DNA of 64,000 nucleotides from Paraburkholderia sp. SOS3 (GCF_001922345.1 NZ_CP018811.1:4030001-4094000), one strand, 5' to 3'. Positions 38,471-48,787 are shown, counted from the first letter of the stretch. Notes: generated by a model not told the origin, from the letters alone. Numbers and translations are program-made.

Positions 38471-39888
38471 GCGACGCCCCGCGCGAGGGCCGCCGGCCGC
38501 ATCGACAGCGCGTCGAGCAGCTTTTGGTGCACGCCGCCGAAGCCGCCGTTGCTCATCACGAGCACGTGGTCGCCCGGCTGCGCGACGCCGATCACCGCTT
38601 TGACGAGCGTATCGATGTCGTTGAACGCGCGCGCCTTGTCGCCGAGCGGCGCGAGCGCTTCGGCCAGATCCCAGCCGAGCGCATCGCGGCCGCTCGACGC
38701 GCCATAACCGAACACGAGATCCGCGTCGGCGAGGCTCGCCGGCAGTTGCGCTTTCATCACGCCGAGCTTCATCGTGTTCGAGCGCGGTTCGAGCACCGCG
38801 AGAATGCGCGTGCGTTTGCCGTGTTCACCGCGGCCGACGCGCGTGCGCAGACCGGCGATCGTCGTCTCGATTGCCGTCGGATGATGCGCGAAGTCGTCGT
38901 AGACGGTCACGCCGTCGACGCTGCCGCGCACTTCCATGCGGCGCTTCACGTTGCGAAAGCCCGCGAGCGACCGCGCGGCCTGCGCGGGCGGCACGCCGAC
39001 ATGGCGCGCGGCCGCGATCGCCGCGAGCGCGTTCATGCGGTTGTGTTCGCCCTGCACCTGCCAGTCGACGACGCCGACGCGTTCGCCCTGCTGGTACACC
39101 GCGAACTGCTCGTCGACGGGCACGCCGTCTTCGGCGGCAAGCGCCTGCCAGCCGCCTTCGACACCGAACCGCTCGACTTCGCTCCAGCAGCCGCGCGCGA
39201 GCACGCGCTCGAGCGCGGCCTCGCGGCCATTCGAGACGATGCGGCCGATACCGGGAATCGTGCGCACGAGGTGATGAAACTGCGTTTCGATCGCGGCGAG
39301 ATCAGGGAAGATGTCGGCGTGATCGAACTCGAGATTGTTGAGGACCGCCGTGCGCGGCCGGTAATGAACGAACTTCGAGCGCTTGTCGAAGAACGCGGTG
39401 TCGTACTCGTCGGCTTCGATCACGAAGAAGCTCGAGTCGGTAAGCCGCGCCGACACGCCGAAATTGAGCGGCACGCCGCCGATCAGAAAGCCCGGGTTCA
39501 TGCCGGCGTCCTCGAGCAGCCACGTGAGCATCGAGCTCGTCGTGGTCTTGCCGTGCGTGCCGGCCACCGCGAGCACCCATTTGCCGTTGAGCACGTGCTC
39601 GCCGAGCCACTGCGGGCCCGACACATAGGGCAGGCCGCGGTCGAGAATCGCTTCCATCAGCGGATTGCCGCGCGACACCACATTGCCGATCACGAACAGA
39701 TCGGGCTTCAGATCGACCTGCTCCGCGCCGTAACCCTCGATAAGCCCGATGCCTTGTGCTTCGAGCTGCGTGCTCATCGGCGGATAGACGCCGGCGTCGC
39801 AGCCGGTGACCCGATGCCCCGCGTTGCGCGCCAGCACCGCGAGACCACCCATGAACGTGCCGCAGATACCGAGAATGTGGATGTGCAT
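38467..39888 (-). CDS. mpl: UDP-N-acetylmuramate:L-alanyl-gamma-D-glutamyl-meso-diaminopimelate ligase
   Basis: A 473-residue Mur ligase that reattaches recycled murein tripeptide to UDP-MurNAc. It starts HIHILGICGTFMGGLAVLAR, as Mpl does, and has the ATP P-loop VAGTHGKTTTSSMLTWLLE, the central EADEYDTAFFDKRSKF motif, HNRMNALAAIAAARHVG and DDFAHHPTAIETTI in the C-terminal domain. It complements ampD (55.5 kb), which releases the tripeptide. The next gene downstream is the YqiA-like esterase. Confidence 0.95.
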   Translation of the reverse strand: MHIHILGICGTFMGGLAVLARNAGHRVTGCDAGVYPPMSTQLEAQGIGLIEGYGAEQVDLKPDLFVIGNVVSRGNPLMEAILDRGLPYVSGPQWLGEHVLNGKWVLAVAGTHGKTTTSSMLTWLLEDAGMNPGFLIGGVPLNFGVSARLTDSSFFVIEADEYDTAFFDKRSKFVHYRPRTAVLNNLEFDHADIFPDLAAIETQFHHLVRTIPGIGRIVSNGREAALERVLARGCWSEVERFGVEGGWQALAAEDGVPVDEQFAVYQQGERVGVVDWQVQGEHNRMNALAAIAAARHVGVPPAQAARSLAGFRNVKRRMEVRGSVDGVTVYDDFAHHPTAIETTIAGLRTRVGRGEHGKRTRILAVLEPRSNTMKLGVMKAQLPASLADADLVFGYGASSGRDALGWDLAEALAPLGDKARAFNDIDTLVKAVIGVAQPGDHVLVMSNGGFGGVHQKLLDALSMRPAALARGVA

Positions 39889-40074
39889 AGAGCGGTCCTT
39901 GCAAAGGCCGCTATTGTACCCGACGCGTATCCGACAACCCGCGCCGCCCGCCGCGCTCGCGGTGCCCGGCGCTGCCTCGCAACGGCGCGCGTGGCGCGCC
40001 CCGGCAAGCGCGTGGCGCAGCCCGGGACGGCACTGCCAGGCGGGCGCCCGCGCATTCTCTAGTATGATTGCCTG

Positions 40075-40731
40075 ATGGTCCGCAAACTACATTTCGACCC
40101 GACGCGCGTGCGCGAGGAAATCGCCATCGCCGCCGCGCGGATGATCGCGGAAGACGGTCTCGACTATTCGACGGCCAAGCGCAAAGCCGCGCGGCAAGTC
40201 GTCGGGGAGACGCGCGTTTCAGGCGATTGGCTGCCCGATAACGACCAGATCGAAGAAGAAATCCGCGAGTACCAGTCGCTGTTTCAAGGCGACACGCAGC
40301 CCTCGGTGCTGCGCCGCCTGCGCGAGATCGCACTCGACTGGATGCTGCGGCTCGCGCCGTTCAACCCTTACCTGACCGGCGCGGTGCTCGGCGGCACGGC
40401 CGGCGAACACTCCGATATTCACCTGCAGGCGTTTTGCGACAACCCGAAAGAAGTCGCGATTTATCTGCTAAATGAGAACGTGCAGTACGACGTTTCGGAA
40501 ACCCGCCATTTTGCCGGACGCGGCTATGTCGAGACGCTGAGCTTCCTCTGGCGTCCGGTCGCGACGGAAGGCCGCGACGCGGAACCGGTCGGCATCCACG
40601 TCGCGCTCTACAGCACCGACGACCTGCGCGGCGCGGTGCGCGCCGATGCGCGCGGCCGGCTTGCGCGCGCGGGCGTCCAGGCGGTCGCGGCGTTGCTCGC
40701 CGAAAGCGACGCGGCCTCTTCCACTAATTGA
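40075..40731 (+). CDS. Conserved protein of unknown function next to mpl
   Basis: A 218-residue cytoplasmic protein. The first 80 residues look helical (VREEIAIAAARMIAEDGLDY, DNDQIEEEIREYQSLFQGD). The middle has PYLTGAVLGGTAGEHSDIHLQAF, which recalls the GS-x-DxD surroundings of nucleotidyltransferase folds, though the second acidic residue is not clear. HFAGRGYVETLSFLWRP follows. I recall close homologues in Burkholderiales that are sometimes labelled as Mur ligases, but no ligase P-loop is present, so that label is likely carried over from the neighbour. It sits between mpl (divergent) and a TlpA-like gene (11 bp). Confidence 0.8.
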   Translation: MVRKLHFDPTRVREEIAIAAARMIAEDGLDYSTAKRKAARQVVGETRVSGDWLPDNDQIEEEIREYQSLFQGDTQPSVLRRLREIALDWMLRLAPFNPYLTGAVLGGTAGEHSDIHLQAFCDNPKEVAIYLLNENVQYDVSETRHFAGRGYVETLSFLWRPVATEGRDAEPVGIHVALYSTDDLRGAVRADARGRLARAGVQAVAALLAESDAASSTN

Positions 40732-40742
40732 ACAGATCACAG

Positions 40743-41300
40743 ATGAACACGAAGCGAATTCTGGCGGCGGTTGCAGTCGCCGTCGTTGCCGCTGCGGGGG
40801 GCGCGGCGGCCAGTCACTGGATATCCGGTCAATCGCTGACCGAGGTTGCGCACGCGGCCACGCCCGCGGCCCCGGCGGCGAGTCCCGTCGACCAGCTCTG
40901 GTCGGCGACCGTCACGAACGTCGACGGCAAGCCGCAGTCGTTGAGCCTGCTCAAAGGGCATCCGGTCGTCGTCAATTTCTGGGCGTCGTGGTGCGGCCCG
41001 TGCGTCGAGGAAATGCCGTCGCTGAGCGAGCTGCACCGCGAATACGCGAAGAAAGGCGTCGAATTCGTCGGCCTCGGCGTGGACTCCGACAAAAACGTCA
41101 AGGCGTTCCTGCAGAAGGTTCGCGTCGACTATCCGATCTACGTGATCGGCTTCGGCGGCGCCGATCTCGCGCGCGCTTTCGGAAACAATGCGGGCGCTTT
41201 GCCGTATACGGTCGTGATTGACGCAAAAGGTGTCGTTCGGTCGACAAAATTGGGCCAGATTCAGCCAAATGAGTTGAAAGCCACGCTCGACGCGCTCTGA
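40743..41300 (+). CDS. TlpA-like membrane-anchored thioredoxin (thiol:disulfide reductase)
   Basis: A 185-residue protein with an N-terminal signal anchor ([19 protein letters not shown]) and a periplasmic thioredoxin fold with active site FWASWCGPCVEEMPSL and the cis-Pro region ALPYTVVIDAKG. TlpA/ResA-like proteins reduce disulfides, often for cytochrome c maturation or copper-centre assembly. The ATG at 40743 is chosen; an in-frame TTG five codons upstream is less likely. The gene is 11 bp after the unknown protein and likely co-transcribed with it. No cytochrome gene is adjacent, so the client is unknown. Confidence 0.9.
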   Translation: MNTKRILAAVAVAVVAAAGGAAASHWISGQSLTEVAHAATPAAPAASPVDQLWSATVTNVDGKPQSLSLLKGHPVVVNFWASWCGPCVEEMPSLSELHREYAKKGVEFVGLGVDSDKNVKAFLQKVRVDYPIYVIGFGGADLARAFGNNAGALPYTVVIDAKGVVRSTKLGQIQPNELKATLDAL

Positions 41301-41427
41301 CGGCGACAAATTGTTCGCGCTTAATTGAGGTCGGAACCGTGCGATTTATGCACCAATCGACTGAAATTGAGAGAAGTTGTGCTTCCGGCCCGTTCCGAGC
41401 GCTGCCGCGGCATCCGTCCGGGCGTTC

Positions 41428-41448
41428 GAGAAACTAGACAAATTTCTC
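41428..41448. promoter_or_regulatory. Inverted repeat upstream of aroQ
   Basis: GAGAAA and TTTCTC (6-bp perfect arms, 9-bp spacer) lie 47-67 bp before the aroQ start in an otherwise featureless 194-bp gap. The position suits an operator or core promoter element for the aroQ-accB-accC-prmA unit. Confidence 0.35.
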
Positions 41449-41494
41449 TAAACAGCGCTAAAGTGCCGCGAATTCCACGGAAATAGAAGCGACC

Positions 41495-41974
41495 ATGACG
41501 CGACTGCTGGTTCTGCACGGCCCCAACCTCAACCTTCTCGGCACCCGGGAACCCGAGGTTTATGGCCGCGTGACGCTGCCGCAGATCGACCAGGCGCTGG
41601 CGGACCGTGCAGCCGACGCCGGCGTGGAATTCGCGTCGTTTCAGAGCAATCATGAAGGCGCGCTCATCGATCGCATCCATTCCGCGCGGAACGAGAAAAC
41701 CGATTTCATCCTGATCAACCCTGCTGCTTACACGCATACCAGCGTCGCGATCCGGGATGCGCTGGCGGGCGTCGGCATTCCGTTCGTCGAGATTCACCTG
41801 TCGAACGTGCATCGCCGCGAATCGTTCCGGCACCATTCGTATTTCTCCGATCTCGCCGAGGGCGTCGTCTGCGGTCTCGGCTGGAAAGGCTATCTGTACG
41901 CACTCGAGTTCGCGCTCGACCGGTTGTCTGCTCAATCATCCGCGCAAGCGGCCGCCGGCACGACGCGCGCCTGA
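41495..41974 (+). CDS. aroQ: 3-dehydroquinate dehydratase, type II
   Basis: A 159-residue enzyme of the shikimate pathway that forms 3-dehydroshikimate. The motifs [21 protein letters not shown] with the catalytic Tyr, [48 protein letters not shown] and the catalytic His are all present. It lies directly upstream of accB, an arrangement seen across proteobacteria. Confidence 0.96.
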   Translation: MTRLLVLHGPNLNLLGTREPEVYGRVTLPQIDQALADRAADAGVEFASFQSNHEGALIDRIHSARNEKTDFILINPAAYTHTSVAIRDALAGVGIPFVEIHLSNVHRRESFRHHSYFSDLAEGVVCGLGWKGYLYALEFALDRLSAQSSAQAAAGTTRA

Positions 41975-42044
41975 ACCCAGAACACGAATTGAGCGCCGGC
42001 TCGCGGGAGCGCCGGCGCACCTACGCATTGAAAGGGGTATGCCC

Positions 42045-42518
42045 ATGGATCTACGTAAACTGAAAACTCTGATCGACCTCGTCTCCGAATCCGGCATTTC
42101 GGAACTGGAAGTCACGGAGGGTGAAGGCAAGGTGCGCATCGTCAAGAATGCGCCGCCGGTTTACGTGCAGTCGCCTGCCGCTCAATACGCACCGCAGATC
42201 CCGGCAAGCGCGCCCGCGCATCCGGCGGCAGTGGCCGAAGGCGCGGCCGCCGCGCCGGCGGCGCCTGCTGCCGCCGCGCCGCAAGGACATGTCGTGACTT
42301 CGCCGATGGTCGGCACGTTCTACCGCGCGCCGTCGCCGGGCGCCGATCCGTTCGTGCAGGTCGGCGATACGGTCAAGGAGGGCCAGACCATCTGCATCAT
42401 CGAAGCGATGAAGCTTCTGAACGAGATCGAATCCGATCTCGCCGGCGTGATCAAGGAAATCCTCGTCGAAAACGGGCAGGCCGTCGAATATGGCCAGCCG
42501 CTCTTCGTGATCGGCTGA
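42045..42518 (+). CDS. accB: Biotin carboxyl carrier protein of acetyl-CoA carboxylase
   Basis: A 157-residue carrier that holds biotin between the carboxylase and transferase subunits in the first step of fatty-acid synthesis. The N-terminal part ([20 protein letters not shown]) is the AccB dimer region, then an Ala/Pro-rich linker (about 40-80), then the biotinyl domain with [12 protein letters not shown]; Lys123 is the biotin site. Start at 42045 rather than the ATG two codons earlier because the GGGG site is 7 bases away and E. coli AccB starts at the same residue. Confidence 0.96.
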   Translation: MDLRKLKTLIDLVSESGISELEVTEGEGKVRIVKNAPPVYVQSPAAQYAPQIPASAPAHPAAVAEGAAAAPAAPAAAAPQGHVVTSPMVGTFYRAPSPGADPFVQVGDTVKEGQTICIIEAMKLLNEIESDLAGVIKEILVENGQAVEYGQPLFVIG

Positions 42519-42537
42519 CGCGAGTCGAATATCCGCT

Positions 42538-43905
42538 ATGTTTGAAAAAATCCTCATTGCCAATCGCGGCGAGATTGCGCTCCGCGTTCAGCGCGCGTGC
42601 CGCGAGCTCGGCGTCAAGACGGTCGTCGTCTATTCGGAAGCCGACAAGGAAGCCAAGTACGTGAAGCTCGCGGACGAGGCGGTCTGTATCGGTCCGGCGC
42701 CGTCGAACCTCAGCTATCTGAATATGCCGGCGCTGATCAGCGCGGCTGAAGTGACCGACGCCGAAGCGATTCACCCCGGCTACGGCTTCCTGTCGGAAAA
42801 CGCGGACTTCGCCGAGCGCGTCGAGCAGTCGGGCTTCGTGTTTATCGGCCCGCGCCCCGAGACGATCCGCATGATGGGCGACAAGGTCTCGGCCAAGCAG
42901 ACGATGATCAAGACCGGCGTGCCGTGCGTACCCGGTTCCGAGGGCGCGCTGCCCGACGATCCGAAAGAGATCGTCAAGATGGCGCGCTCGGTCGGCTATC
43001 CGGTCATCATCAAGGCGGCGGGCGGCGGCGGCGGGCGCGGGATGCGCGTCGTGCACACGGAAGCGGCGCTCGTCAACGCGGTCAATATGACGCGTGAAGA
43101 AGCGGGCCGCGCGTTCGGCAATCCGCAGGTCTATATGGAGAAGTTCCTCGAGAACCCGCGCCATATCGAGATCCAGGTGCTCGCGGATTCGTACAAGAAC
43201 GCGATCTGGCTCGGCGAGCGCGACTGCTCGATGCAACGCCGCCATCAGAAAGTGATCGAGGAAGCGCCGGCGCCCGGTATTGCGCGGCGGCTCATCGACC
43301 GCATCGGCGACCGCTGCGCGGACGCGTGCAAGAAGATGGGCTATCTCGGTGCGGGCACGTTCGAGTTCCTGTATGAGAACGGCGAGTTCTACTTCATCGA
43401 GATGAACACGCGCGTGCAGGTCGAGCATCCGGTCACCGAACTGATTACCGGCGTCGACATCGTGCAGGAACAGATCCGCATCGCAGCGGGCGAGAAGCTC
43501 GCGTTCCGCCAGCGCGATATCCAGTTCCGCGGTCACGCGATCGAATGCCGGATCAACGCCGAAGACCCGTTCAAGTTCACGCCGTCGCCGGGCCGGCTCA
43601 CGTCGTGGCATATGCCCGGTGGCCCCGGCATCCGCGTCGATTCGCATGCCTACAACGGCTATTTCGTGCCGCCGAACTACGATTCGATGATCGGCAAGCT
43701 GATCGCGTACGGCGCGACGCGCGAGCAGGCGATCAAGCGGATGCGCATCGCACTCTCGGAGATGGTGGTCGAGGGCATCCAGACCAACATTCCGCTGCAC
43801 CGCGAACTGATGCTCGATGCGAAGTTCGTCGAAGGCGGCACGAGCATTCACTACCTCGAGAACCGGCTCGCTGCGAAGCAGCAGGTCGCGCCGGAAGAAG
43901 CGTAA
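42538..43905 (+). CDS. accC: Biotin carboxylase subunit of acetyl-CoA carboxylase
   Basis: A 455-residue ATP-grasp enzyme (E. coli AccC 449) that carboxylates biotin on Acc[22 protein letters not shown] is the family start; [14 protein letters not shown] is the ATP loop, [18 protein letters not shown] and [16 protein letters not shown] the bicarbonate and catalytic region. It follows accB at 19 bp and precedes prmA at 4 bp. Confidence 0.97.
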   Translation: MFEKILIANRGEIALRVQRACRELGVKTVVVYSEADKEAKYVKLADEAVCIGPAPSNLSYLNMPALISAAEVTDAEAIHPGYGFLSENADFAERVEQSGFVFIGPRPETIRMMGDKVSAKQTMIKTGVPCVPGSEGALPDDPKEIVKMARSVGYPVIIKAAGGGGGRGMRVVHTEAALVNAVNMTREEAGRAFGNPQVYMEKFLENPRHIEIQVLADSYKNAIWLGERDCSMQRRHQKVIEEAPAPGIARRLIDRIGDRCADACKKMGYLGAGTFEFLYENGEFYFIEMNTRVQVEHPVTELITGVDIVQEQIRIAAGEKLAFRQRDIQFRGHAIECRINAEDPFKFTPSPGRLTSWHMPGGPGIRVDSHAYNGYFVPPNYDSMIGKLIAYGATREQAIKRMRIALSEMVVEGIQTNIPLHRELMLDAKFVEGGTSIHYLENRLAAKQQVAPEEA

Positions 43906-43909
43906 GCCA

Positions 43910-44812
43910 ATGAGCTATCGGGAACTGGTCGTCGAACTCGCGCGCGAGCATGCGGAAGGCCTGTCCGACGCACTGCTGGAGTTCGGCGCGTTGTCCGTCT
44001 CGGTCGAAGACGCCGACGCCGATACGCCCGACGAGCAGCCGCTCTTCGGCGAGCCAGGGCTCACACCCGAGCGCACTGCGTGGCAACACTCGCGCGTCGT
44101 CGCCCTGCTCGCACCCGAGCACGAACCGGGCGTGCTGCTCGCAGCCGCGGCGAACGAGCTCGGCCTCGCGCCGACGCCGCCGTTTACGGTGCGCGACGTT
44201 GCGGAGCAGGATTGGGTGCGGCTCACGCAATCGCAGTTCGACCCGATCCATATCGGCAAACGGATCTGGGTCGTGCCGTCGTGGCATGACGCGCCCGATC
44301 CGGACGCGCTCGTGCTCGAACTCGACCCGGGCCTCGCGTTCGGCACCGGCAGTCATCCGACCACGCGGCTTTGCATGGAATGGCTCGAAGAAGCGGTGCG
44401 GCCGGGGCAATCGCTGCTCGACTACGGCTGCGGCTCCGGCATTCTCGCGATCCTTGCGCGCAAGTGCGGCGCGAACCCGGTGGCCGGCATCGACATCGAC
44501 CCGCAAGCGGTCGAATCCGCGCGCTACAACAGCGAGCGCAATCATGCGGAGGTCACCTACGGATTGCCGGCCGATTGCCCTGCCGGCGAGTTCGATATCG
44601 TCGTCGCGAATATCCTGTCGAACCCGCTCAAGCTGATGGCGTCGATGCTCGCAGCGAAGGTGAGACCGGGCGGACGCCTTGCGCTGTCGGGCATTCTCGC
44701 GCGCCAGGCGCTCGAAGTTGCAGGGGCATACGCGCCGTGGATCGACATTTCGGTTTGGCGCGAACACGACGGCTGGGTATGCCTCGCCGGAACCCGCCGC
44801 GAAAGTCATTAG
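43910..44812 (+). CDS. prmA: Ribosomal protein L11 methyltransferase
   Basis: A 300-residue SAM-dependent enzyme that trimethylates L11. The N-terminal substrate-recruiting domain starts [23 protein letters not shown]; the catalytic part has [23 protein letters not shown] motif [17 protein letters not shown] and [10 protein letters not shown]. It is 4 bp after accC, so probably in the same transcript. Confidence 0.95.
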   Translation: MSYRELVVELAREHAEGLSDALLEFGALSVSVEDADADTPDEQPLFGEPGLTPERTAWQHSRVVALLAPEHEPGVLLAAAANELGLAPTPPFTVRDVAEQDWVRLTQSQFDPIHIGKRIWVVPSWHDAPDPDALVLELDPGLAFGTGSHPTTRLCMEWLEEAVRPGQSLLDYGCGSGILAILARKCGANPVAGIDIDPQAVESARYNSERNHAEVTYGLPADCPAGEFDIVVANILSNPLKLMASMLAAKVRPGGRLALSGILARQALEVAGAYAPWIDISVWREHDGWVCLAGTRRESH

Positions 44813-44861
44813 AATAGGGCATATTTTCCACTCAACAGCCCCGCGCGGCTCCCGGTTCGAT

Positions 44862-46334
44862 ATGGCTCTTGCGACGCGCTGTCCCTTCTGCGAAACAGTC
44901 TTCCGCCTTCAACCCGCGCAGCTCGCGCTGCGCCGCGGTCTCGTGCGCTGCGGACATTGCCGCGAGGTATTCGATGCGTCGAGCAGTCTGTTCGATCTCG
45001 CCGATGGCGGCGATTTCCGCAGCGCTACGCCGATCACGTCCGATGAAGTCGCGCGGCTGACCTCGCAGGAGCCGCGCGCGGCCGGCGAAGGCGTGGGCGC
45101 GGCGGCGGCAGCGGCGCCTGAGGCGCCAGTTGCGTCGGCGGCGTCGGCTGCATCCGCCGCGGAACGTACCGCGCCTGTGCCTGCGTCGACTACGGCTGCG
45201 TCCGCTCAAGGCGCGGATTTTCCTGCCGGCCCGGCATCCGCTGCAGCACCGGCTGAACCTTCCGGGTCCGTATCTCCCGAAGCGCACACGCCCGGCTCCA
45301 CCGATCCCAATTCGCCGGATTTCCGCGCGGACACATGGAATCCGTGGGCGCCTGCGCCGGACGCTTCGGTCGATCGCCGGATCCGCCATAACGCCGCGAC
45401 GATTCCGTATAACCCGGTCACGATTCCGCGTTCCGCGCAGCCGAAGCTCAAGCTCGAGTTCACCGAGGGACAGGATCTGCACCTCGAGAACGCGACCGCG
45501 CATCCGATCGAGCCGGCGTTCAAAACGCCGCCCGAGCCGGTCGTCCCGCATGCGGCCGCGCAGCCGGGCCAGGACGCGCCGCGCGATCCGGCAGTGCCGC
45601 CGCCGCATGTATGGCGCCGTCGCGAAGAAGAAGCGCGCCCCGAACCCGCGCTCGAGCCCGACGACGACCGCACGCGCATTGCGCCGAACGTCCCCGACAA
45701 CGAGCCGCACTTCGGTCCCGGCGCAGCGGCCGGCGGCGCAGCGGCGCGGCCGGCCGCCGCGCCCCCCTTTGCCGTGCCGCCCTTCGCCGCCGCACCCGGA
45801 GACGACGAGAACGCATTCGCCGTGGTGCGCGAAAAGCGCGCGTCCGAACCGCGGCGCCTCGGCTGGCGCATCCTCGGCATTGTCGTTGCGCTCGTGCTGT
45901 TCGTCGTCCTGCTCGCGCAGCTCGCGTGGTGGCAGCGCGAAACGGTGATGGTCTACGCGCCCGGTTCGCGGCTGCTGTTCGCGCAAGTCTGCGAGCACCT
46001 CGGCTGCACGTTCGCCCCGCCGCGCGATATCGACGGACTGCAGGTCGAGCCGTCGGATCTGCGTCAGGTGGACGGCCCGCACAAGCTCGAATTGCGCATG
46101 CCGCTGCACAATCGCTTCAACGTGCCGCTCGCGTATCCGGCCGTCGAGCTGACGCTGCTCGACGAACACAACAACATCGCGATGCGCCGCGTGCTGTGGC
46201 CGCAAGACTATGTGAGGCCCGGCACGCAGATCGCCGCGGGCCTTGCGCCGCGCACGACCGAAACGATGTTCGTGCGGCTCGACACGGGCAGTGCGACGGC
46301 CACCAATTTCCGCGTGCAGATTTTTTATCCATGA
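44862..46334 (+). CDS. Zinc-ribbon membrane protein with DUF3426-type C-terminal domain
   Basis: A 490-residue protein. It begins with an MJ0042-type zinc ribbon ([15 protein letters not shown]...[12 protein letters not shown], four Cys). A long Ala/Pro-rich, low-complexity middle (about 65-325) leads to one transmembrane helix (about 345-370, [20 protein letters not shown]). The last 115 residues resemble the periplasmic DUF3426 domain ([40 protein letters not shown]). Position between prmA and tpx is common in Burkholderiales. The molecular role is not known; zinc ribbon inside and a folded domain outside suggest a membrane-spanning scaffold or sensor (inference). Confidence 0.85.
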   Translation: MALATRCPFCETVFRLQPAQLALRRGLVRCGHCREVFDASSSLFDLADGGDFRSATPITSDEVARLTSQEPRAAGEGVGAAAAAAPEAPVASAASAASAAERTAPVPASTTAASAQGADFPAGPASAAAPAEPSGSVSPEAHTPGSTDPNSPDFRADTWNPWAPAPDASVDRRIRHNAATIPYNPVTIPRSAQPKLKLEFTEGQDLHLENATAHPIEPAFKTPPEPVVPHAAAQPGQDAPRDPAVPPPHVWRRREEEARPEPALEPDDDRTRIAPNVPDNEPHFGPGAAAGGAAARPAAAPPFAVPPFAAAPGDDENAFAVVREKRASEPRRLGWRILGIVVALVLFVVLLAQLAWWQRETVMVYAPGSRLLFAQVCEHLGCTFAPPRDIDGLQVEPSDLRQVDGPHKLELRMPLHNRFNVPLAYPAVELTLLDEHNNIAMRRVLWPQDYVRPGTQIAAGLAPRTTETMFVRLDTGSATATNFRVQIFYP

Positions 46335-46404
46335 CCGACCTCGCGCGCACCCGCCTAGGTCGCGCGCGTTTCCAACCATCGCTAGTCAATTTTCGGAGCA
46401 CAAC

Positions 46405-46905
46405 ATGAGTCAAGTTACGCTGGGCGGCAACCCGATCGACGTATCCGGCACGTTCCCGTCCGTCGGCCAACAGGCGCCGGCGTTCACGCTCGTCGGCCGC
46501 GACCTCAAATCCGTCACGCTGGCCGAGTTCCATGGCAAGCGCAAGGTGCTCAATATCGTGCCGAGCCTCGATACGCCGACCTGCGCGACGTCGACGCGCA
46601 AGTTCAACGAAGCGGCGGGCAAGCTCGCGAATACGGCGGTGATCGTCGTGTCGGGCGATCTGCCGTTCGCGGCATCGCGCTTTTGCACGACGGAAGGCCT
46701 CGCCAACGTCACCACCGCGTCGACGTTCCGTGGCCATGAGTTCGCGCGCGCCTACGGCGTCGACATCACGAGCGGTCCGCTGGCCGGCCTCACCGCACGC
46801 GCGGTCGTCGTGATCGACGAAAACGACAAGGTCGTGCATGCGGAACTCGTCAGCGAGATCAAGTCCGAGCCGAACTACGACGCTGCGCTCAATGCACTGA
46901 AGTAA
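46405..46905 (+). CDS. tpx: Thiol peroxidase, atypical 2-Cys peroxiredoxin
   Basis: A 166-residue Tpx that reduces hydroperoxides using thioredoxin. The peroxidatic Cys60 lies in [16 protein letters not shown] and the resolving Cys94 in [10 protein letters not shown], both as in E. coli Tpx. CGGAG precedes the ATG at 46405. It stands 70 bp after the zinc-ribbon gene. Confidence 0.95.
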   Translation: MSQVTLGGNPIDVSGTFPSVGQQAPAFTLVGRDLKSVTLAEFHGKRKVLNIVPSLDTPTCATSTRKFNEAAGKLANTAVIVVSGDLPFAASRFCTTEGLANVTTASTFRGHEFARAYGVDITSGPLAGLTARAVVVIDENDKVVHAELVSEIKSEPNYDAALNALK

Positions 46906-47088
46906 CGTGCGCGACTAGACTTCACGCGCGCGCGCACTGTTCGCCGCGCGTTCCGGCTCACTTGCGCGCATGCGCTTGCGCCGCGCTTCGGGTCCCGACG
47001 ACCACGAATGCGCGGCGCTGTCGTATCGACGCACCCGTTTTCACCTATCTGCACCTTTCGCTCTTTCGACTTTTACAGGACGCTCGCC

Positions 47089-48030
47089 TTGGCTACGTTG
47101 ATTTGCGGTTCGCTCGCCTACGACAACATCATGACCTTCGAAGGCCGGTTTCGGGAGCACATCCTGCCGGAACAGGTCCACATCCTGAACGTCAGCTTCC
47201 TCGTGCCGACGATGCGCCGCGAGTTCGGCGGCTGCGCGGGCAACATCGCCTACGCGCTGCATCTGCTCGGCGGCGATGCGCACATCATGGCGACGCTCGG
47301 CGCCGTCGACGCGCAGCTCTATATCGACCGCCTCGACCAGCTCGGACTCGCGAAGACGCACGTGCGCGTGCTGCCCGACACGTATTCGGCGCAGGCGATG
47401 ATCACGACCGACCTCGAGAACAACCAGATCACGGCGTTCCACCCGGGCGCCATGATGCAGTCGCATCTGAATCGCGCGGACGAAGCGAAGGGCGTCACGC
47501 TTGGCATCGTCGCGCCGGATGGGTTCGACGGCATGATCCAGCATTCCGAACAATTCGCGGCGGCCAGGGTGCCGTTCATCTTCGATCCGGGCCAGGGGCT
47601 GCCGCTCTTCGACGGTGCGTCGCTGCGGCGCATGATTGAACTTGCCACTTACGTGGCGGTCAACGATTACGAAGCCAAACTGGTGAGCAACAAGACCGGC
47701 TGGTCGATCGACGAGATCGCAAGCCGCGTCGATGCGCTGATCGTCACGCGCGGCGAGCACGGCTCGCAGATCCATCACGCAGGCGGCATCGAAGACATTC
47801 CGGCAGTCAAGGCGCAACGCGTGCTCGATCCGACCGGATGCGGCGATGCATTTCGCGGCGGCCTTCTGTACGGCATCGAAAAGCAACTGGGCTGGGCCAC
47901 CGCGGGTCGCCTCGCCAGCCTGATGGGCGCGCTGAAGATCGAGCACCAGGGGCCGCAAAACTATGCGCCGTCGCGCGCGGAAATCAACGAACGATTCAAG
48001 CAGGCGTTCGGCTACGCACTCGACGCGTAG
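47089..48030 (+). CDS. PfkB-family carbohydrate/adenosine kinase
   Basis: A 313-residue ribokinase-fold kinase. ICGSLAYDNIMTFEGRFREHI, FGGCAGNIAYALHLLGGDAH, DLENNQITAFHPGAM and the ATP/anion-hole motif DPTGCGDAFRGGLLYG with the catalytic Asp are present. The FGGCAGNIAY segment is typical of the adenosine-kinase-like members. The start is a TTG at 47089 (MATLICGS) with AGGA about 8 bases upstream; no ATG in frame lies near, and the preceding open frame has no homologous content. The exact substrate is unproven. Confidence 0.87.
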   Translation: MATLICGSLAYDNIMTFEGRFREHILPEQVHILNVSFLVPTMRREFGGCAGNIAYALHLLGGDAHIMATLGAVDAQLYIDRLDQLGLAKTHVRVLPDTYSAQAMITTDLENNQITAFHPGAMMQSHLNRADEAKGVTLGIVAPDGFDGMIQHSEQFAAARVPFIFDPGQGLPLFDGASLRRMIELATYVAVNDYEAKLVSNKTGWSIDEIASRVDALIVTRGEHGSQIHHAGGIEDIPAVKAQRVLDPTGCGDAFRGGLLYGIEKQLGWATAGRLASLMGALKIEHQGPQNYAPSRAEINERFKQAFGYALDA

Positions 48031-48096
48031 GCTGACCCGGTGCAGTATCGGAGTCGGAAAGTTCGGGGCCTGTCGGGGGCCCGCAGGGAGTGAAAG

Positions 48097-48609
48097 ATGA
48101 AAACAACGAATCGTTCGATGAATCGTTCAGCAAGCCGGCACGTGGTTGCCGCGACCGTTGCTTGCACGATCGGCGGCGCGCTTGCAATCTCGGGGTGCGC
48201 GTACAACAGCAGTTCCGCCGACGTCTACACCGCCTCGCAGGCGCAGCGCGAGGAAACGGTGCGGATGGCTACCGTCGATAGCGTGCGCGCCGTGAAGATC
48301 AGCTCGAACAACGGCCAGCCCACTGGCCTCGGCCTGCTCGGCGGCGGCGCGCTCGGCGGCATTGCCGGCAGTCAGATCGGCGGCGGCACGGGTTCGATCG
48401 TCACCGGCATCATCGGCGGCCTCGCGGGCGCGGTAGCCGGCAATGCCGTCGAGAACGCCGCCGCCGTGCGCGACGGCGTCGAGATCACCGTGCGTCTCGA
48501 TAACGGCGACATGCGCGCCATCACGCAGACGAACACCGGCGAGGTCTTCCTCGCGGGCGAGCGCGTACGGCTGCTGTCGAGCGGCGGCATCACACGCGTC
48601 ACGCACTGA
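48097..48609 (+). CDS. Glycine-zipper outer-membrane lipoprotein (SlyB/Pcp-like)
   Basis: A 170-residue lipoprotein with signal GGALAISGC (lipobox ISGC) preceded by a long positively charged N-terminus. The central glycine zipper GLLGGGALGGIAGSQIGGG...GIIGGLAGAVAGNAVE is the 17-kDa antigen/SlyB-type membrane insert, followed by a small beta domain (GVEITVRLDNGDMRAI). Such proteins support outer-membrane integrity. A second ATG six codons downstream would also leave a good signal peptide. It is 66 bp after the kinase gene. Confidence 0.88.
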   Translation: MKTTNRSMNRSASRHVVAATVACTIGGALAISGCAYNSSSADVYTASQAQREETVRMATVDSVRAVKISSNNGQPTGLGLLGGGALGGIAGSQIGGGTGSIVTGIIGGLAGAVAGNAVENAAAVRDGVEITVRLDNGDMRAITQTNTGEVFLAGERVRLLSSGGITRVTH

Positions 48610-48752
48610 TCGGTGCGTTGCACCGCTGCACCGCCGCGCGCACGACCCACTCGAAGCACCACCCACCGCCGTTCGCGCCATCACTCGCAACGCCTGAGCG
48701 CACCGTGCGTCGCTCAGGCGACGCTCGCGCCGCGCTCAGGAAAACAGAGGCG

Positions 48753-48787
48753 AAAAAAATCCCGCCGCCCTCATAGGGCGACGGGAT
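48753..48787 (-). terminator. Terminator of the H1-like gene
   Basis: On the minus strand ATCCCGTCGCCCT-ATG-AGGGCGGCGGGAT is followed by seven T (A-run at 48753-48759). It lies 117 bp after the stop codon. Confidence 0.82.

Noticed and set aside
40075..40731. Mur ligase identity for the protein next to mpl
   Set aside because: It lacks the GxxGKT/S P-loop and the central Mur ligase motif; only its neighbour is a Mur ligase.
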